This document shows positions 60,605-61,920 of a stretch of DNA of 61,920 nt, piece after piece. Where the stretch lies: contig CAYMPH010000022.1 of the NCBI GenBank assembly GCA_964392365.1, forward strand, positions 1-61,920. Reading direction: 5' to 3'. The position numbers and the translations under genes were made by a program. This DNA is from CAYMPH01 sp964392365 (GTDB lineage Bacteria; Spirochaetota; UBA4802; UBA5550). Positions within the stretch are counted from its first letter, which is position 1, and each line of letters opens with the position of its first letter. The notes under the pieces are model-generated. The model made no database searches. It was not told the origin of the DNA and saw nothing but the letters and a program-made list of their open reading frames with translations.

Positions 60605-60645
60605 AGGCTCTGACCCCCAAAACATCTATTTATGCTCTGACCCCT
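60605..60645 (+). repeat. Third pair of GCTCTGACCCC motifs
   Basis: AGGCTCTGACCCCC (60605-60618) and TATGCTCTGACCCCTG (60631-60646) are direct copies about 27 nt apart, starting 2 nt after the hydrolase stop. They match the pairs at 16411-16459 and 19228-19270. Confidence 0.6.
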
Positions 60646-60808
60646 GAAAAATCCCTAATTACTAAACCCTGATTATTGTACGCAAAAACACCATTTTATA
60701 CATAAAAACCTCATAAATAAATCCTAATTATAATTTTTGAAATAACCGATATATCAAGAGAGGAAAAATAGGCTGTATATGCTGAAAAAGAAATCAGGAG
60801 AAAAAGGG

Positions 60809-61315
60809 ATGTTGTCGCCTGTAATTGCGCTTGAGAAAATATTGATCGAGGAAAAGAGACTTTATGAGGAAGTCTATTCCATCGAATACGAAAAAAGTGA
60901 ATCCATAATAGCAAGAGACGGTAAAACTCTTGAGAAACTCTCAATAAAACAGGAGAGTCTCATATTTGAAATAACAAACCTTGAAGATAAAAGAAAAAAA
61001 GAAATCGAAAGGTATATTCATTTAAATAAAATCAGGGATTTTAAATCGGACGCTTCCCTTAAGGAGATTGTTCAGTCCATGGACGAGGATTCCTCCTCTC
61101 ATCTTTTAAGAATAGGGCTGGAGCTTAAAAATACTATTTTAAAAATTACAGAGAAACAGAAATTAAACAGCAGCATGACTGCGGATAATCTGGAGTTTTT
61201 CAATATGCTGCTTTCCGGACTCAGAACCGGATCATCGCTTGATGCAGGTTACGGCATGAACGGCAAAGAGGATGCCAGATCAATCCGGCCGCTCATTTTT
61301 AATAAAACGGCTTAA
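60809..61315 (+). CDS. flgN: FlgN-like flagellar export chaperone
   Basis: About 168 residues, almost entirely alpha-helical (LEKILIEEKRLYEEVYSIEYEKSE, LEKLSIKQESLIFEITNLEDKRKKEIERYI). The C-terminal segment MTADNLEFFNMLLSGLRTG fits the FlgN family, which holds FlgK and FlgL before export. The start at 60809 has AGGAG 8 nt upstream; the ATG at 60779 adds 10 residues but its ribosome site is too far. The gene directly precedes flgK, the standard FlgN-FlgK order, which supports the call more than sequence identity does. Confidence 0.82.
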   Translation: MLSPVIALEKILIEEKRLYEEVYSIEYEKSESIIARDGKTLEKLSIKQESLIFEITNLEDKRKKEIERYIHLNKIRDFKSDASLKEIVQSMDEDSSSHLLRIGLELKNTILKITEKQKLNSSMTADNLEFFNMLLSGLRTGSSLDAGYGMNGKEDARSIRPLIFNKTA

Positions 61316-61330
61316 GTAAGAGGAAAAAAT

Positions 61331-61920
61331 ATGAATTCAACATTTATGGGTCTTGAAATTGCGAAAAAAGGGCTCTCGGCACATCAGCAGGCTCTGCATG
61401 TAACAGGGCATAATATATCAAACGCGGAAAATAAGGATTATACACGTCAGCGGGCTGTAATTACTTCTGCTGACCCTCTTTATATTCCGAGTTTAAACAG
61501 GGCAAACACGCCTGGAAATATCGGTCAGGGGGCTGTAATCTCAAGCGTTGAAAGAATCAGGGATGCCTTTATTGATGACAGGATCGTTGCTGAAAAAAAT
61601 ACAATGGGATACTGGAAAACCAAAAACGATTTTATATATCAGATGGAACTTGTTTATAATGAGCCTGGAAATCTTTCAATGAGAACCAGGATGGATGAAC
61701 TATGGAGATCGTGGGAGGAGTTGTCAAAGTATCCGGAGGAACGGTCAACGCGTGAGGTTGTAAAGGAAAAGGCAGTGGCTCTTTCCAATGATATCACAAA
61801 TCTATACAGACAGCTGAATGATCTCAAGAACGACTCGAACAGGCAGGTTGAACATCGTGTAAATCTGATGAATACCTACGGCGCTGACCGCATCGACGAT
61901 CTGATTGTGGGTTTGACGAC
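61331..61920 (+). CDS. flgK: Flagellar hook-associated protein FlgK (partial)
   Basis: The open frame runs to the right edge (about 196 residues seen). The N-terminus STFMGLEIAKKGLSAHQQALHVTGHNISNAENKDYTRQRA is the conserved flagellar rod/hook helix motif (GLSAxQxALxVxGHNIxNxxTxGYTRQ). IGQGAVISSVERIRDAFIDDRI and LSMRTRMDELWRSWEELSKYPE identify FlgK rather than FlgE or FlgL. FlgK forms the first hook-filament junction ring. GAGGA lies about 6 nt before the ATG, 15 nt after flgN. Confidence 0.93.
   Translation, partial: MNSTFMGLEIAKKGLSAHQQALHVTGHNISNAENKDYTRQRAVITSADPLYIPSLNRANTPGNIGQGAVISSVERIRDAFIDDRIVAEKNTMGYWKTKNDFIYQMELVYNEPGNLSMRTRMDELWRSWEELSKYPEERSTREVVKEKAVALSNDITNLYRQLNDLKNDSNRQVEHRVNLMNTYGADRIDDLIVGLT

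Noticed and set aside
61361..61380. GGGCTCTCGGC in flgK as another GGCTCTGACCCC copy
   Set aside because: Only the first seven bases match and it lies inside a conserved coding motif.
1..61920. CRISPR arrays, tRNA or rRNA genes
   Set aside because: I looked for regularly spaced repeats and for tRNA T-arm and acceptor patterns in the gaps and saw none.

Overview
The window is AT-rich DNA from a Gram-negative, motile, anaerobic bacterium with an acetogen-type carbon metabolism. The outer-membrane signs are a porin-like barrel, a PorV/UPF0164 barrel, an AsmA protein and several lipoproteins. Motility is shown by flgN-flgK at the right edge. Anaerobic C1 metabolism is shown by CO dehydrogenase/acetyl-CoA synthase. 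UPF0164 proteins are best known from spirochaetes, so a spirochaete-like lineage is possible, but the sequence alone does not fix the phylum.

Layout. 1-3.1 kb: a partial radical SAM/SPASM protein, then a 2x[4Fe-4S] protein divergent from a CRP/FNR regulator, with a perfect TTGAC-N4-GTCAA palindrome between them (HcpR-like arrangement). 3.3-17.1 kb: a Wood-Ljungdahl 'eastern branch' cluster: cooC, a MetE/UroD-like protein, an AcsF-like ATPase, a REP-associated tyrosine transposase (RAYT) with its hairpins, acsA, an acsB::acsD gene fusion, acsC, a RACo-type corrinoid activator and a DUF3786 protein. The gaps carry dispersed inverted repeats. 17.4-21.9 kb: a promoter/terminator pair, a highly expressed porin, a C-terminal processing protease and a LiaF-like protein.

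22-32 kb, minus strand: hflX, DUF192 and the PorV-like barrel, then dprA, a c-haem membrane protein, topA, xerC/D, nadA and an orphan. 32.1-53.5 kb, mostly plus strand: relA/spoT, maf, a HAMP protein, a LysM-M23 peptidase, ssb (without the usual acidic tip), a GDPD-like degenerate protein (minus), metH behind a promoter overlapped by a palindrome, a PAP2-like protein, secA, a phosphohexomutase, PilZ, an overlapping chain eno-ftsB-yrdC-propeller, hisB-hisH-hisA and a GAF-GGDEF protein. 53.5-54.4 kb is nearly empty. 54.4-61.9 kb: a large repeat lipoprotein (MORN-type), a membrane-anchored orphan, AsmA, an alpha/beta hydrolase, then flgN and partial flgK.

How it fits together: AcsA makes CO. The AcsB part of the fusion joins CO to a methyl group delivered by the corrinoid protein (AcsC plus the AcsD part of the fusion). 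CooC and the AcsF-like ATPase serve nickel-site assembly, and the RACo protein reactivates cobalamin. The most unusual items are the AcsB-AcsD fusion, the RAYT gene carrying a copy of its own hairpin inside its reading frame, two orphan plus-strand terminators that suggest small RNAs, and paired GGCTCTGACCCC motifs at three distant loci. All calls come from reading sequence and translations; no database search was run.
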